A DNA stretch of 6,016 bases from NCBI GenBank assembly GCA_003154055.1, contig PMCH01000146.1, positions 18,474-24,489 of the forward strand, written 5' to 3'. The translations under genes were made by a program, and so were the position numbers. Origin of the DNA: Acidobacteriaceae bacterium. GTDB taxonomy: Bacteria; Acidobacteriota; Terriglobia; Terriglobales; Acidobacteriaceae. Under the pieces are notes generated by a model, which saw nothing but the letters and a program-made list of their open reading frames with translations, searched no databases and was not told the origin of the DNA. Of this stretch, positions 5,193 to 6,016 are shown piece after piece; position 1 is the stretch's first letter, and each line of letters begins with the position of its first letter.

Positions 5193-5795
5193 ATGCACAA
5201 GGCCCTGCTCGTTTCGTTGATTGCCGTCTGTTCCCTCACTGGATGCAGCAAGAATCCCGCATCCTCGGCACCGTCTTCTTCGACGCCGCCCTCCGCGTCC
5301 TCCACCAACGCCGCCGATCCAGTCGAAGCAAGACTGAAGGACCTGGCCGGGAACGGCGCCGCCAATTGCGGCCATCTCAAATCACAAGCCGAAGACCAGA
5401 TGGACGCGGCGGCGAAGTGCGCCACCCAGTCGGCCAAAGAGAAGCGCCCCTTCTATGTTGCCTACGAACTGCCGGGGATGACGGTTGCCGTGGCCGGCAA
5501 CTCCGACGGGAAACTGTTCACCGTGCAGTCGCAGGCAACCGCGAGCGGCCAACCCGGTGGCGCTGCCGGATTGGCGAGTGGGGCTTGCCCCTCTGAGTTG
5601 CGCATTGCCCCCAGCGGCCGGGTCACCTGTTTCGTTCCGGGCTCGTTTGGCATGGGCATGGACGCCACTCATGGAGGCGCGACCATGCCGCCCATGATGG
5701 GCCAGAACCCTCACCCGTCCACCGGCAGTCTGCCCCCCGGGCACCCCGCTCCGCACCCGCCAACGGGCACGAATCCCCCGCCAAAGCGGCCCTAG
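5193..5795 (+). CDS. Predicted lipoprotein with four cysteines and a Pro/His/Met-rich tail, function unknown
   Basis: A 200-residue exported lipoprotein. The signal peptide MHKALLVSLIAVCSL ends in the lipobox LTGC (15-18), so Cys18 should be lipidated and the protein anchored in a membrane facing the periplasm or cell surface. Residues 19-42 are a flexible Ser/Pro/Ala linker. The core (about 43-155) has Cys59 (NCGHL), Cys76 (AKCA), Cys132 (GACPSEL) and Cys146 (RVTCFVPG), probably two disulfides. It also contains KRPFYVAYELPG (84-95) and SDGKLFTVQ. I associate this layout with uncharacterised acidobacterial exported proteins. The tail (about 152-200) is low-complexity, with Met, His and many Pro (GMGMDATHGG, PPMMGQNPHP). 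The start at 5193 is fixed by the signal peptide, though no SD is visible. Its stop codon overlaps that of the convergent arsenite transporter gene. A metal-related role would be speculation based on the tail and neighbour. Confidence 0.88.
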   Translation: MHKALLVSLIAVCSLTGCSKNPASSAPSSSTPPSASSTNAADPVEARLKDLAGNGAANCGHLKSQAEDQMDAAAKCATQSAKEKRPFYVAYELPGMTVAVAGNSDGKLFTVQSQATASGQPGGAAGLASGACPSELRIAPSGRVTCFVPGSFGMGMDATHGGATMPPMMGQNPHPSTGSLPPGHPAPHPPTGTNPPPKRP

Positions 5796-6016
5796 GGTAC
5801 GGTTTCGATCGCGGCCGGGGTTGGATTTGGAAAATAACGCCGCTGGAAGTAGAACGCGACGTTCACTAGCGCGATCATCACTGGAACTTCAACCAGAGGC
5901 CCGATGACGGCCGCGAATGCGGCTCCGGAGTTAATGCCAAAGACCGAGACGGCCACCGCGATCGCCAGTTCAAAGTTGTTGGAGGCGGCGGTAAACGCCA
6001 GCGTAGTGGTCTTGGA
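5792..6016 (-). CDS. Acr3-family arsenite efflux permease, C-terminal part (runs off the window)
   Basis: The last 74 codons of a gene entering from the right edge. The translation contains FTAASNNFELAIAVAVSVFG (truncated here to its core NNFELAIAVAV), then FGINSGAAFAAVIGPLVEVP and VMIALVNVAFYFQRRYF, which is the end of Acr3-type arsenite/proton exchangers of the bile/arsenite/riboflavin transporter superfamily (often annotated arsB in databases). Two membrane helices are visible before a short cytosolic tail (NPTPAAIETVP). By family it pumps As(III) out of the cell across the inner membrane. The stop TAG (5794-5792) overlaps the lipoprotein stop by sharing CTAG. The rest of the gene and any arsR or arsC partners lie beyond the window. 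No frameshift is seen in the visible part. Confidence 0.94.
   Translation of the reverse strand, partial: SKTTTLAFTAASNNFELAIAVAVSVFGINSGAAFAAVIGPLVEVPVMIALVNVAFYFQRRYFPNPTPAAIETVP

Overview
The window looks like a chromosomal segment of a GC-rich Acidobacteriota (Terriglobia or Koribacter-like soil lineage). This is inferred from gene flavour: a short prepilin with an acidobacterial-type C-terminus, a two-helix SpoIIE-type phosphatase, several lineage-restricted hypothetical proteins, and intergenic gaps carrying short degenerate tandem repeats. No ribosomal or other phylogenetic marker is present, so the assignment is an impression from sequence style.

Layout, left to right. Positions 1-267 hold no gene I can support. 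A complete prepilin transcription unit lies on the minus strand: gene 348-845, a strong intrinsic terminator at 268-303, a sigma-54-like promoter at 921-936, and three helically phased TGTCA boxes at 1041-1076. The long gap 846-1388 also holds five degenerate ~20-bp repeats that run up to the promoter of a plus-strand orphan Rieske non-heme iron oxygenase (1389-2477). A 7-bp tandem repeat separates that gene from a convergent minus-strand PP2C/SpoIIE-type phosphatase (2514-3674) and supplies the phosphatase's stop codon. Divergent from the phosphatase is a small unrecognised protein with a hydrophobic segment (about 3814-4326). Convergent to that is an unrecognised membrane protein with about four helices and a perfect Shine-Dalgarno (4418-4975). 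An intergenic region with an exact 12-bp-period AGGAAC repeat precedes a lipoprotein gene (5193-5795). The lipoprotein gene meets, tail to tail, the 3' end of an Acr3-family arsenite efflux gene (5792-6016, running off the window). Their two TAG stops share one CTAG.

The genes are mostly single units on alternating strands rather than an operon, so no shared pathway is evident. The most informative points are the near-complete pilin regulatory unit, the oxygenase without an electron-transfer partner and with Glu at the usual bridging Asp position, the lipoprotein with a Pro/His/Met-rich tail beside an arsenite pump, and the repeated short-period tandem repeats in intergenic DNA. I did not find a clear new multi-gene system.
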